DNA of 64,000 bases from Bacteroidales bacterium (lineage in GTDB: Bacteria > Bacteroidota > Bacteroidia > Bacteroidales > FEN-979), in assembly GCA_023229525.1 (NCBI GenBank), contig JALNZC010000017.1:1-64000 (forward strand), read 5' to 3'. How positions within the stretch are numbered: the stretch's first letter is position 1; every line of letters begins with the position of its first letter. The position numbers and the translations under genes were made by a program. This document shows positions 27,475 to 35,831 of the stretch, one piece after another. The notes below the pieces were generated by a model. It saw nothing but the letters and a program-made list of their open reading frames with translations. It searched no databases and had not been told where the DNA came from.

Positions 27475-28685
27475 ATCTTGTATTCTCCTATTTCACTGAG
27501 TAATTCTAAAAGTCCTCCTTCTTCATTCTCCCAGCAAAGATCCGCGGCGGCTTTCAGCAGATTCTGCCTGTAAATCAGCAATTTTTCATGGTCATTCAAG
27601 ATCCTGTCGATCTGTATTGCCAGTTTTTCCGGCTCATGGCTTTCAAGATATTCCCCGATCTTATAAATGTCCACAACATTTTTTATCTCGGGAAATGGAG
27701 AAACAAGCACCGGGACATTGGCCTGGATGTAATCCATAAATTTATTCGGCAGACAATTATGATAGTTGATGCTGACATCCTTTTCAATCGAAAGTCCCAG
27801 GTCGGCTAACTGTGTCAGCGGATGCAATTCCTGGAATGGGATTTGTCCCAAAAACCGAACCTTTCCTGAAAGTCCATTCTCCATGGTAAAACTCTGCAGG
27901 GTCTGAAAAATATCTCCGGTTCCCGCAATAATAAGCCTGGCATCGGTTTTCAAATATTTCATGGAGAGGATCGCTTCTTCCAATCCCCGGTCGATATTAA
28001 CAGCGCCCTGATACAGAATGATTTTCTCTTCCGCCCTGATATTCAGGTCTGATTTGTTTTTGCCACCCGTTATTGATTTCCTGAATGGTACATTCCTGAT
28101 GACGCGGATGTTAATTTTGTATTCAGTGGAATAAAGACCGGCAACCGACCGGTTTACGGCAATTACATTTAGAAGTCTAGGGAAGATCCGGTCTTCTATC
28201 CATTTCCACGAGGAAGTTACCCATTTCCTCCCTACCAGTTCGGGAACCCCCCGGAAATATTCATGACAGTCGTGAATAAGAGCCGGGCGCTGGATCCTGG
28301 ATCTTGTATCCTGTATCCTGTATCCCGGCTGAAATAATGTACATAGAAAGTGTTTTAAGGAATCGGAGATTAGTCGCAGGAGATGGGCGATGTAACTGGC
28401 AGGGAGTGTGTCGGTATCATTGGAAACGATCAGGTCACATCTGTGGAGCAAAAGGAACAAAAAGAGACGGATGTTGAATTCAGCATAAAACAGGACACCC
28501 TTGTCGAAAAGAAGCCGCATCCGGTGTGTATGGTAAGTTCGGAAAGCCAATGGTTTGCTGTATGGGCGCAACCTTCCGATGAGCAACACTTCATAACCCG
28601 ATTTGACCAATGTTTGACATGTTCTGTCAACCCGCTGATCAGTGGTTAAGTCATTAGTCACCGAAACAATAGCCCTTTTCCTCAT
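27465..28685 (-). CDS. Glycosyltransferase family 4-like, carrying an in-frame repeat insertion
   Basis: About 406 residues from the ATG at 28685 (MRKRAIVSVTNDLTTDQRVDRTC), chosen over a TTG start 36 bases upstream. The N-terminal half has LIVSNDTDTLPASYIA and HDCHEYFRGVPELVGRK; the C-terminal half has the GT1 pattern (LYQGAVNIDRGLEEAI, LIIAGTGD, FLGQIPFQELHPL, LPNKFMDYIQANVPVL). Between these N-terminal motifs lies an atypical stretch, about residues 105-133, encoded partly by the repeat array at 28290-28324. The C-terminal KIRF is encoded inside the array at 27454-27474. Function: sugar transfer to a surface glycan, substrate unknown. Confidence 0.85.
   Translation of the reverse strand: MRKRAIVSVTNDLTTDQRVDRTCQTLVKSGYEVLLIGRLRPYSKPLAFRTYHTHRMRLLFDKGVLFYAEFNIRLFLFLLLHRCDLIVSNDTDTLPASYIAHLLRLISDSLKHFLCTLFQPGYRIQDTRSRIQRPALIHDCHEYFRGVPELVGRKWVTSSWKWIEDRIFPRLLNVIAVNRSVAGLYSTEYKINIRVIRNVPFRKSITGGKNKSDLNIRAEEKIILYQGAVNIDRGLEEAILSMKYLKTDARLIIAGTGDIFQTLQSFTMENGLSGKVRFLGQIPFQELHPLTQLADLGLSIEKDVSINYHNCLPNKFMDYIQANVPVLVSPFPEIKNVVDIYKIGEYLESHEPEKLAIQIDRILNDHEKLLIYRQNLLKAAADLCWENEEGGLLELLSEIGEYKIRF
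28290..28324 (-). repeat. Heptanucleotide array inside a glycosyltransferase gene (5 units)
   Basis: On the minus strand: GATACAG, GATACAG, GATACAA, GATCCAG, GATCCAG. The units are those of the intergenic GGATACA family. They are translated as part of YRIQDTRSRIQR (about residues 121-132) without breaking the frame. Confidence 0.85.
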
Positions 28686-28718
28686 TTTCGGAATCCGAGA
28701 TTCAATGTTCAATATCCA

Positions 28719-28726
28719 CAAAAATA
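28719..28726 (-). promoter_or_regulatory. -7 promoter element of the glycosyltransferase gene
   Basis: CAAAAATA reads TATTTTTG on the minus strand, 33 bases before the ATG at 28685. It is back-to-back with the murB element. Confidence 0.45.
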
Positions 28727-28759
28727 ATCCTTTTCAACCGATGTTATGACCAAATCAAT

Positions 28760-28767
28760 TATTTTTG
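28760..28767 (+). promoter_or_regulatory. -7 promoter element of murB
   Basis: TATTTTTG matches TAnnTTTG and ends 16 bases before the murB ATG. It lies 33 bases from the divergent element at 28719-28726. Confidence 0.45.
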
Positions 28768-28783
28768 AATTTTACTTCTATCT

Positions 28784-29860
28784 ATGCACCTCGACCAAAA
28801 AATCTCCCTTAAACCATTTCATACTTTCGGGATGGAAGTTGAAGCCCGGTATTTTATCGAGCCACGGACAAAAGAAGAAATTCTTACCCTGCTCAATTAC
28901 AGGAATATGATCCATATGCCGGTTCTTATTCTTGGTGGCGGAAGTAACCTTTTATTTACAAAGGATTTCGATGGACTGGTAATCAGGATCAAATCAAAAG
29001 GGATCGAGGTTCACGAATCAGATCAGGATTATGTGAGAATAACGGTTCAGGCCGGGGAAGACTGGGACCCCTTTGTGCAGTTTTGTGTGGAAAGGAGATG
29101 GGCGGGACTTGAAAACCTTTCCCTAATCCCCGGAACGGTTGGGGCAGCGCCTATTCAGAACATCGGGGCTTATGGCGTGGAAGTAAAAGAGACGATTGAA
29201 TCGGTTCATTTCGTAGAAATCGATTCCGGCATTCAAAAACGGTTTACCAATGATGAGTGTGATTTTGGGTATCGTGAAAGCATTTTTAAAAAATCCCTGA
29301 AGGGAAAAATTATCATCCTCGACGTAACTTTCAGGCTTCTTAAAACATCCGCGATTGATATATCCAATCAGGAGCATCTCAAGCTTGATTATGGCCTGAT
29401 CAGGGAAGAACTCTGGATGATGAACATTACCCGACCTGGGATTTCCGATGTCCGGGAAGCGGTTTGTGCGATCCGTCGCCGTAAACTCCCCGATCCGGCT
29501 AAAGTTGCCAATGCCGGAAGTTTTTTTAAAAATCCTTTCATCCCGGAAGAACAAAAAAATGTTCTGTGCGATCGCTTTCCGTCCATGCCTTGGTACCCGG
29601 AACAATTTGATGTTAAAAATGTCGGTTTAAATTCTGATAACCCAGTGATGTTCAAAATCCCGGCTGCATGGTTAATCGAACAATGCGGATGGAAAGGTCA
29701 TCGGGAAGGGGATGCCGGAGTTTATCCTGATCAGCCCTTGGTACTTGTAAACTATGGTAATGCCGGTTGTCAGCAGATACTTGACCTCATGAAAAGAATC
29801 ATTGACTCTGTTTCTGACCGCTTCGGAATTATTCTGGAACCGGAGGTCAATATTCACTGA
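28784..29860 (+). CDS. murB: UDP-N-acetylenolpyruvoylglucosamine reductase
   Basis: Second committed step of peptidoglycan precursor synthesis: NADPH reduction of UDP-GlcNAc-enolpyruvate to UDP-MurNAc, with FAD, in the cytoplasm. The protein of 358 residues is the long type I form. FAD site GGGSNLL (51-57), NLSLIPGTVGAAPIQNIGAYG, catalytic Ser246 in NAGSFFKNP, and the C-terminal LEPEVNI with the active-site Glu are all present. Confidence 0.97.
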   Translation: MHLDQKISLKPFHTFGMEVEARYFIEPRTKEEILTLLNYRNMIHMPVLILGGGSNLLFTKDFDGLVIRIKSKGIEVHESDQDYVRITVQAGEDWDPFVQFCVERRWAGLENLSLIPGTVGAAPIQNIGAYGVEVKETIESVHFVEIDSGIQKRFTNDECDFGYRESIFKKSLKGKIIILDVTFRLLKTSAIDISNQEHLKLDYGLIREELWMMNITRPGISDVREAVCAIRRRKLPDPAKVANAGSFFKNPFIPEEQKNVLCDRFPSMPWYPEQFDVKNVGLNSDNPVMFKIPAAWLIEQCGWKGHREGDAGVYPDQPLVLVNYGNAGCQQILDLMKRIIDSVSDRFGIILEPEVNIH

Positions 29861-29905
29861 TTAACGACTGGTCCTTATTAGTGATTGCCGGAGCCAATCC
29901 AGCGG

Positions 29906-30394
29906 TTACGGGACAAGCGTCCAAATCTTATTCTGGAAATTCCCGTTTTCAAAGTGTATTGAATCGCCGGTAGCTGAAGCCATCCATCCTGAGAAGGATC
30001 CTTTGGCCCATCCTCCCTGTCCTTCCCATAAAGAAAAAATTACCCGGAAAGGAGAAGTCGTCAGATCATAACGGGTTCCGGCTGCATCAATGAAAAAGCA
30101 AGAAAAACGGTATTCACCGGTTTGATATATATGCCCTATGAGGGGATCTCCGGGAATCCCGAATTTAATTTGTTCACTGGTCTCACTGTCAACATTCTTA
30201 AAGAACCTGCAACAATAAGTTGAAGAGGAACAAAAATCTTTCGAAAAATTTGAGGCCGATGTATAATGTCTCTCAACGCCATCCAGCATAAAAGTCGTAA
30301 AAGGCACAGGTGGTGGAGGTTCCGGACTTTTCTTTCTACAGGAAACAGCTGCAATCGCCGCTATACAAAGAATGAGAAGGGTGAGTTTTTTCAT
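29906..30394 (-). CDS. Small lipoprotein of unknown function
   Basis: 162 residues with a lipoprotein signal (LCIAAIAAVSCRKK, Cys19) and a Pro-rich linker (PEPPPPVP). The mature part is probably beta-rich (TTFMLDGVERHYTSASN, GEYRFSCFFIDAAGTRY). It resembles the many small Bacteroidota lipoproteins of unknown role. The 226-base space upstream (30395-30620) holds only a possible distant -7 element (TACTTTTG on the minus strand at 30524-30531). Confidence 0.75.
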   Translation of the reverse strand: MKKLTLLILCIAAIAAVSCRKKSPEPPPPVPFTTFMLDGVERHYTSASNFSKDFCSSSTYCCRFFKNVDSETSEQIKFGIPGDPLIGHIYQTGEYRFSCFFIDAAGTRYDLTTSPFRVIFSLWEGQGGWAKGSFSGWMASATGDSIHFENGNFQNKIWTLVP

Positions 30395-30620
30395 TGGAAT
30401 TTCTTTTAAGATTAGACCTTAATTATTATCAACTAAATATTTACATCATGATTGTCTCTGTGACTCCCCGGAAATGTGTCGTTACCACTGTCAGCAAATA
30501 AGTAACTCCGGATATTTTATTCCCAAAAGTAATAAATTTCCACGGAATATTTTGATTCCATTTAATGCTGCACCTTCCATGATACCCGGAATATTTCAAT
30601 ATTGAATGAAATTATAAAAA

Positions 30621-31538
30621 CTATTCAGTTCGGAGCGCTCCGACAAGCTCTTTTATGGATGCGATTTTATGACGTTCCAGGTATTCTCGTATGCCTTCAA
30701 CGATTTTTATGCTGGCCTGGGGATCGATGAAATTTGCAGTCCCTACCTGAATGGCTGAAGCACCCGCAAGGATGAATTCAATAGCGTCAGTGGCATTCAT
30801 GATACCACCCAGACCAATGACGGGAACCGCAACGGCTTTATGGACTTGCCACACCATCCGGAGGGCTACGGGTTTGATGGCCGGCCCTGAAAGTCCGCCG
30901 GTGATGGTGGAAAGAACCGGACGCCGGCGTTCCGCATCGATTGCCATCCCCAGCAATGTATTGATCAGCGTTATCACATCCGCACCTCCCTCAACCACGG
31001 CTTTTGCTATATCGGTTATGTGGGTCACATTGGGAGATAGTTTAACCATAAGGACTTTTTTATAGACCTTACGCACTGCCGCCGTAACTTCGGTGGCCAT
31101 GGCCGGGACTGTACCGAATGCCATGCCCCCCAGTTTCACGTTTGGACAGGAAATATTTAATTCGATTGCGGGTACCTTTTCGAGTTCATTGATTTGTTCG
31201 GCAACTTCCACGTATTCTTCCACTGTCGACCCCGAAACATTGACAATGATATAGGTATCGAATTTTTTGACCTTCGGGTAGATCTCGCGGCAGAAATGGT
31301 CGACCCCTTTATTTTGCAATCCGACGGAATTCAGCATCCCGCCGGTTGTTTCTGCCATACGTGGATAAGCATTGCCATCGCGGTTTTTCGCTGTAACCGC
31401 CTTGACAAAAATGGCTCCCAACTGGCCCGGATCCAAAAAATCAAGAAATTCTTCTCCGTAACCAAAAGTCCCCGAAGCCGTGGTGACAGGATTTCTGAAT
31501 GTCAATCCTGCAATATCTACAGATAAATCACGCATCAT
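30621..31538 (-). CDS. pyrD: Dihydroorotate dehydrogenase B, catalytic subunit
   Basis: Class 1B enzyme that oxidises dihydroorotate to orotate in pyrimidine synthesis, passing electrons to PyrK. 305 residues; FMN-binding TIM barrel with ASGTFGYG, the class 1 active-site cysteine Cys131 in ELNISCPNVK, and GLGGIMNATDAIEFILAGASAIQVGTA near the end. It lies downstream of pyrK on the same strand with a 72-base gap that carries heptanucleotide units directly against this ATG. Confidence 0.97.
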   Translation of the reverse strand: MMRDLSVDIAGLTFRNPVTTASGTFGYGEEFLDFLDPGQLGAIFVKAVTAKNRDGNAYPRMAETTGGMLNSVGLQNKGVDHFCREIYPKVKKFDTYIIVNVSGSTVEEYVEVAEQINELEKVPAIELNISCPNVKLGGMAFGTVPAMATEVTAAVRKVYKKVLMVKLSPNVTHITDIAKAVVEGGADVITLINTLLGMAIDAERRRPVLSTITGGLSGPAIKPVALRMVWQVHKAVAVPVIGLGGIMNATDAIEFILAGASAIQVGTANFIDPQASIKIVEGIREYLERHKIASIKELVGALRTE

Positions 31539-31540
31539 TC

Positions 31541-31575
31541 AAATCTCCTATCTCCAATCTCCTATCCTTTATCTC
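31541..31575 (-). repeat. Heptanucleotide array GAGATNN abutting the pyrD start
   Basis: Read on the pyrD strand the units are GAGATAA, AGGATAG, GAGATTG, GAGATAG and GAGATTT, ending two bases before the ATG. The purine-rich units resemble tandem ribosome-binding sites. The array separates pyrK from pyrD. Confidence 0.75.
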
Positions 31576-31610
31576 TTTCTTATCCCTCCACCCGCAATCC
31601 ACCTTAACGT

Positions 31611-32387
31611 TCACCATTTCAACCTTTTTGTATTAAACACTGGTCCTTCCATGCAGACCCGCTCATTCCCTTTATCCGTAGGTGTTATACAGCACAGACA
31701 AACACCAAAACCACACGCCATGGTATTTTCCAGTGAGACCTCACAATCGATTTTGTGCCATCTGGCAATACGGGCTATCGATTTCATCATGGCATCAGGT
31801 CCACAACAGTAAATTTTCCTGAAATCCAGTTTTTCTTTTTGAAGAAGAGAATGATCAACTACCAGTCCTTTTTCTCCGGCAGTTCCATCATCGGTAGTGA
31901 TAAACACTGTACCATATTTCGAATACTCTTCAATTTCAAATGTCTCTTCCTGTGACCTGAATCCAAGCAGAATGACCGGACGTATTTTTTGCTGGTTCAG
32001 AAATTGAGCCAGGAAAAGCAGCGGTGCAACCCCACAACCACCTCCAACCAAAAGCACATCTTTAGTTGTAGGTATCGAAAACGAATTTCCAAGGGGATAG
32101 ATCAGATTCAGTTTATCCCCTTCCTTGAGTAAACTGAGGTGTCGTGTACCCTGGCCTTTGATCTGGATCAGAAGCCGGAATCGTTTATTGGGGATATCTA
32201 CAGAATGAATGGAAAAAGGTCTGCGAAGGAATGTAGATGGCGAGTCTTTGACCAAAGCCTGAACAAACTGTCCTGGTAGCAATAGTGAAAAGGGTTGCTC
32301 CGATTGGAGTTCAAGCAAAAAATGACGCTGGTTGAGCCGTAAATTCCGGATTACGGTTAAGTCCTCAACATTTTTTTTGAAAACCAT
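31611..32387 (-). CDS. pyrK: Dihydroorotate dehydrogenase electron-transfer subunit
   Basis: FAD and [2Fe-2S] subunit that moves electrons from PyrD to NAD+. 258 residues; FAD motif RRPFSI (55-60), NAD-binding GGGCGVAPLLFLA (115-127), and the C-terminal cluster ligands Cys225, Cys230, Cys233 and Cys245 (ACGFGVCLCC, RVCMEGPVF). It is first in the pyrK-pyrD unit, divergent from the caspase cluster. Confidence 0.96.
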   Translation of the reverse strand: MVFKKNVEDLTVIRNLRLNQRHFLLELQSEQPFSLLLPGQFVQALVKDSPSTFLRRPFSIHSVDIPNKRFRLLIQIKGQGTRHLSLLKEGDKLNLIYPLGNSFSIPTTKDVLLVGGGCGVAPLLFLAQFLNQQKIRPVILLGFRSQEETFEIEEYSKYGTVFITTDDGTAGEKGLVVDHSLLQKEKLDFRKIYCCGPDAMMKSIARIARWHKIDCEVSLENTMACGFGVCLCCITPTDKGNERVCMEGPVFNTKRLKW

Positions 32388-32409
32388 AGAACATGGATAG
32401 ACCTGTCAA

Positions 32410-32417
32410 CAAAAATA
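32410..32417 (-). promoter_or_regulatory. -7 promoter element of pyrK-pyrD
   Basis: CAAAAATA reads TATTTTTG on the minus strand, 22 bases before the pyrK ATG. No clear -33 element is seen. Confidence 0.4.
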
Positions 32418-32450
32418 ACCATAATCGGGAACACTTTGGGATTTATTTCT

Positions 32451-32458
32451 TATCTTTG
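32451..32458 (+). promoter_or_regulatory. -7 promoter element of the caspase cluster
   Basis: TATCTTTG matches TAnnTTTG and ends 23 bases before the ATG of the caspase-FGE gene. With the pyrK element it forms a divergent promoter region of less than 100 bases. Confidence 0.5.
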
Positions 32459-32481
32459 GTTACGTAAAACCGGGAAATGTT

Positions 32482-34287
32482 ATGAAAAAGAATATTACAA
32501 TTCTGATTTTATTTATTCTCCTGGGCCTGGGCCTGAATGCCCAGAACCGCGGGATGAAAGCGGTGGAGATCCCTGTCGATGGTAAGCCGACAACACTTTA
32601 CCAGGGTAGTTTTGCGCTTATAATCGGGGTATCCCAATACAACAATGGTTGGCCTCAGTTGCCTGGTGTAAAGGATGAAGTTTCAACGGTAAAAGCCGCC
32701 TTAGAAATGAATGGCTTCAAGGTGGATGTGGTGATGGATCCCAATAAAAATGAACTTGACAAAGCTTTTACCGATTTCATTTCGAAAAATGGACAGGTCG
32801 TGGATAACCGCCTGTTGTTTTATTTCGCCGGTCACGGCTATACCGTGAAAACCAATTATGGTGAAGAACTTGGTTATATTGTACCCGTTGATGCACCCAA
32901 CCCGAGTTATGACCTGGCCAAATTCCAGAGTCAGTCTATGGAAATGGCACAGGTTGAAATTTATGCCCGGCGACTCCAGGCCAAACATGCCCTCTTCATT
33001 TTCGACGCCTGTTTTTCAGGTTCACTATTTACCAGTACACGGGCAGTTCCTGCCATTATCAATTATAAAACAACGCTTCCGGTAAGGCAATTCATCACCA
33101 GTGGCAGCGCGGACGAAATGGTGCCGGATAAAAGTGTTTTCGGTGAACAATTCGTCAGGGCCATCAGCGGCGAAGCGGATGTGGATAAAGATGGCTATGT
33201 AACCGGGAGTGAATTGGGCGATTTCTTGCAAAGCTCCGTTGTAAACTATTCACGGAATTCACAACACCCTCAATATGGAAAGATCCGGAGTCCGAATCTT
33301 GACAAAGGAGATTTTGTTTTCCCGATAGCAGGAGGGACGACTGCCGCGACCGGAACCACGGTGGCCCGCACAGAGCCAAATCCTCAACCCGCAGCTGTTT
33401 CTGCCGAGGTCAAATCGATGGAAACACCGGTTGCCAAACCGGTGACAACAACTTCTTCAACCGAAAAATCATCAAAGAAACGAGGTAAGGATAAGAAGAG
33501 AATCAGCGAGGTCCCACCTCCCGTTGTAGCGATTCCCGATTCGAGACCAACCGAAGCCGTTAATCTTACCAATGATTTTATACCCATGGTATATGTACCG
33601 GGAGGCACTTTTAATATTGGAGAAAAAGTGTCCGGGGCCAGCCCAAAAGGTCCAAGTCGTCCGGGGGCTCCACGTATTGGTCCAGGTGCTATGTCAAAAG
33701 GACATCCGATTACCTTGAAAAGTTTCTATATCGGCAAATTCGAAATAACCCAGAAACAATGGAAAGAAATCTTAGGCAATAATCCAAGTACTTTTAAAGA
33801 TTGTGAAAATTGCCCGGTGGAGCAGGTGAGTTGGGAGGACGTTCAGAATTTCCTCAATGCACTCAATCAAAAGACCGGAAAAAAATACCGGTTACCCACG
33901 GAAGCTGAATGGGAATATGCGGCCCTGGGTGGAAATAAAAGTATGGATTTTATTTTTGCAGGCGGAAATAATGTAAAGCAATCGGGCTGGTCAAAAGCAA
34001 ATGGAAGAAAGGCTACACATGTTGTAGGACAGTTACAGCCCAATGAACTGGGAATCTATGATATGAGCGGGAATGTCCTTGAATGGTGCAGCGACTGGTT
34101 CAATCCCAGGTATTATTATGGCAGTCCGGTATCAGATCCGCAAGGTCCGCGTATGGGCCAGGTTCGTTCGATACGGGGTGGAAGCTGGAAGTCTCATCCC
34201 GGAGAACTGAAGATCATTTTCAGAAAAGGAATAAAGCCGGGTGCCTCATACTCCGATGTCGGTTTTCGTATTGTTAGAGAAGAATAA
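32482..34287 (+). CDS. Exported caspase-like peptidase (C14) fused to an FGE-like domain
   Basis: 601 residues with a signal peptide (LLGLGLNAQ). Residues 40-280 are a caspase-fold domain with the His118 (FAGHGY) and Cys177 (DACFSG) dyad. An Asp-rich EF-hand-like loop (DVDKDGYVTGSE) follows, then a Ser/Lys/Pro-rich linker (about 290-355). The C-terminal domain (about 362-601) belongs to the formylglycine-generating/SUMF1 fold (MVYVPGGTFNIG, YRLPTEAEWEYAA, GIYDMSGNVLEWCSDW, IRGGSW, GFRIVRE). The cysteine pair expected after RGGSW in true FGE is absent (KSHPGELKI), so this part is probably a binding domain. A Gly/Pro-rich insertion interrupts it after NIGEKV. Five bases separate it from the next gene. 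Confidence 0.92.
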   Translation: MKKNITILILFILLGLGLNAQNRGMKAVEIPVDGKPTTLYQGSFALIIGVSQYNNGWPQLPGVKDEVSTVKAALEMNGFKVDVVMDPNKNELDKAFTDFISKNGQVVDNRLLFYFAGHGYTVKTNYGEELGYIVPVDAPNPSYDLAKFQSQSMEMAQVEIYARRLQAKHALFIFDACFSGSLFTSTRAVPAIINYKTTLPVRQFITSGSADEMVPDKSVFGEQFVRAISGEADVDKDGYVTGSELGDFLQSSVVNYSRNSQHPQYGKIRSPNLDKGDFVFPIAGGTTAATGTTVARTEPNPQPAAVSAEVKSMETPVAKPVTTTSSTEKSSKKRGKDKKRISEVPPPVVAIPDSRPTEAVNLTNDFIPMVYVPGGTFNIGEKVSGASPKGPSRPGAPRIGPGAMSKGHPITLKSFYIGKFEITQKQWKEILGNNPSTFKDCENCPVEQVSWEDVQNFLNALNQKTGKKYRLPTEAEWEYAALGGNKSMDFIFAGGNNVKQSGWSKANGRKATHVVGQLQPNELGIYDMSGNVLEWCSDWFNPRYYYGSPVSDPQGPRMGQVRSIRGGSWKSHPGELKIIFRKGIKPGASYSDVGFRIVREE

Positions 34288-34292
34288 TCCCC

Positions 34293-35825
34293 ATGAAACA
34301 CATCCTTTTCTATTCCATCTTGCTTTTATTGAGTTTGGATGGCTTTACCCAGGCTCCGGCTTGGATCGATCCGGTAGAGCGGAAATCACAATATCCCGAC
34401 AACCTTTATTTAACCGGATTTTCATCGGAAATGGTAAAAAAAGCAGTCAATCCCGACGAACTTCGTCAGAAACATCTAGGATTTGCGAAAACCCAGTTGG
34501 TAGAAACCATTCAAGTAAATATATCGAGTTCAGCCACATTAAACCTTGAAAACCTGAATACCGAATCGCTTGAACATTTCAAGCAAGCGAGCGTTTCAAC
34601 CTCTGAGGCACAATTATCCGGATTGAAAACAGAAGCCTGGTACGACGCGAAAAAAAAATCAGTGTATGCTTTCGCTTATATCAGGATCGCCGACCTGTTG
34701 AAAGCTTGTAAGGCAGATATGACTGAAAAATCGTTGCAGCTGAAAAAGAAAATTGAGTCTGGGGAAAACCATGCTAAGAATGGCGATATCGAGCAATCAC
34801 TGAAAACATTTTATAATTGTTTCCCCCTTGTCAGGGAGATGGAAAATGATGAAGCGATCCTGGTCGCTATCGGAAAAGAACCTTTACCGGAACAAACTGA
34901 TGATTATGAATTCCTGATCAATCAGCAAATCAGTGACCTGAGGAAAGAAAAGCATGGTTCATTGGATGATGTTTGCCTGTTAATGGCAGATGGTTTAACA
35001 CAGCAGCTTACAGGTAAAAACCTAGAAGGAAGTATCCGGATGGGATCCTTTACATTTCAGGATACCCATATGGGAAGTGAATTTTCTGCACGGCTTGCAT
35101 CCAGTCTCGAGCAAAAAATAATTCACCAGGGATTTAACCTGAAATCCCCCGAAACGCTTTATCGTGGTTTACAGGAAGATACTTCAGGCTATCTTCTTTC
35201 CGGAACCTACTGGAAAGAAGGTGAAAATATCAAGATCATCAGCAATTTGCAGAATGTGAAAACACACGGTAACATCGCGGGCGTCGAAGAATTCCTTCCC
35301 CAGCAATGGTGTACCGATAATTCGGTCAGGTATATTGCAGATAACTATGATCAGGCATTGGTACGGAAGAAACAATTTTCGGAAAATGAAATTACAGGTG
35401 GAGGCCTTTTTGCGGACCTCTGGACAAACAGGGGGAAAGATAATCCGATATTTGCCAGAGGCGACACCATGCGGATCTATGTCAGGGTCGATCAGCCATG
35501 CTATATCCGTCTGATATATTATTTCTCGGATGGAACAAAATCTTTACTGGCCGACAGCAGGTATTTAGGAGAGGACAAAATCAATAAACCCATTTTATTA
35601 CCCGATTTGTTCGTTTGTGATGCTCCTTATGGCGCAGAAACCATACAGATGATCGCACAGACCATTCCATTTAAACCCCTGACGATCCGGTTAGAGAATG
35701 GCTACCAGATGATCCTCGATGATGTTGGCGCCATCCTGACCAATGTGAGGGGGATGAAAACGATAGGGAAAACCGAATTGTTCGGTGAAAAACGACTCGA
35801 CCTTACAACCCTGTCAGACAAATAA
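34293..35825 (+). CDS. Exported LPP20-like and DUF4384 protein
   Basis: 510 residues with a signal peptide (LSLDGFTQ). Residues 22-150 begin APAWID and resemble LPP20-type proteins (NLYLTGFSSE, LGFAKTQLVETIQVNIS). A middle part (about 240-360) looks like a CsgG-like nucleotide-free binding fold, a guess. Residues 365-480 match DUF4384 (ADLWTNRGKDNPIFARGDTM, RVDQPCYIRLIYYFSDGTK), a domain often found with bacterial caspases and kinases. It is sandwiched between two caspase genes with gaps of five and six bases, so it is very likely a partner or substrate. Confidence 0.82.
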   Translation: MKHILFYSILLLLSLDGFTQAPAWIDPVERKSQYPDNLYLTGFSSEMVKKAVNPDELRQKHLGFAKTQLVETIQVNISSSATLNLENLNTESLEHFKQASVSTSEAQLSGLKTEAWYDAKKKSVYAFAYIRIADLLKACKADMTEKSLQLKKKIESGENHAKNGDIEQSLKTFYNCFPLVREMENDEAILVAIGKEPLPEQTDDYEFLINQQISDLRKEKHGSLDDVCLLMADGLTQQLTGKNLEGSIRMGSFTFQDTHMGSEFSARLASSLEQKIIHQGFNLKSPETLYRGLQEDTSGYLLSGTYWKEGENIKIISNLQNVKTHGNIAGVEEFLPQQWCTDNSVRYIADNYDQALVRKKQFSENEITGGGLFADLWTNRGKDNPIFARGDTMRIYVRVDQPCYIRLIYYFSDGTKSLLADSRYLGEDKINKPILLPDLFVCDAPYGAETIQMIAQTIPFKPLTIRLENGYQMILDDVGAILTNVRGMKTIGKTELFGEKRLDLTTLSDK

Positions 35826-35831
35826 TACCGG

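Noticed and set aside
33570..34287. The FGE-like domain as a sign of GldK and the type IX secretion core
   Set aside because: GldK is a lipoprotein next to gldL, gldM and gldN; none is present, and here the domain is fused to a caspase.
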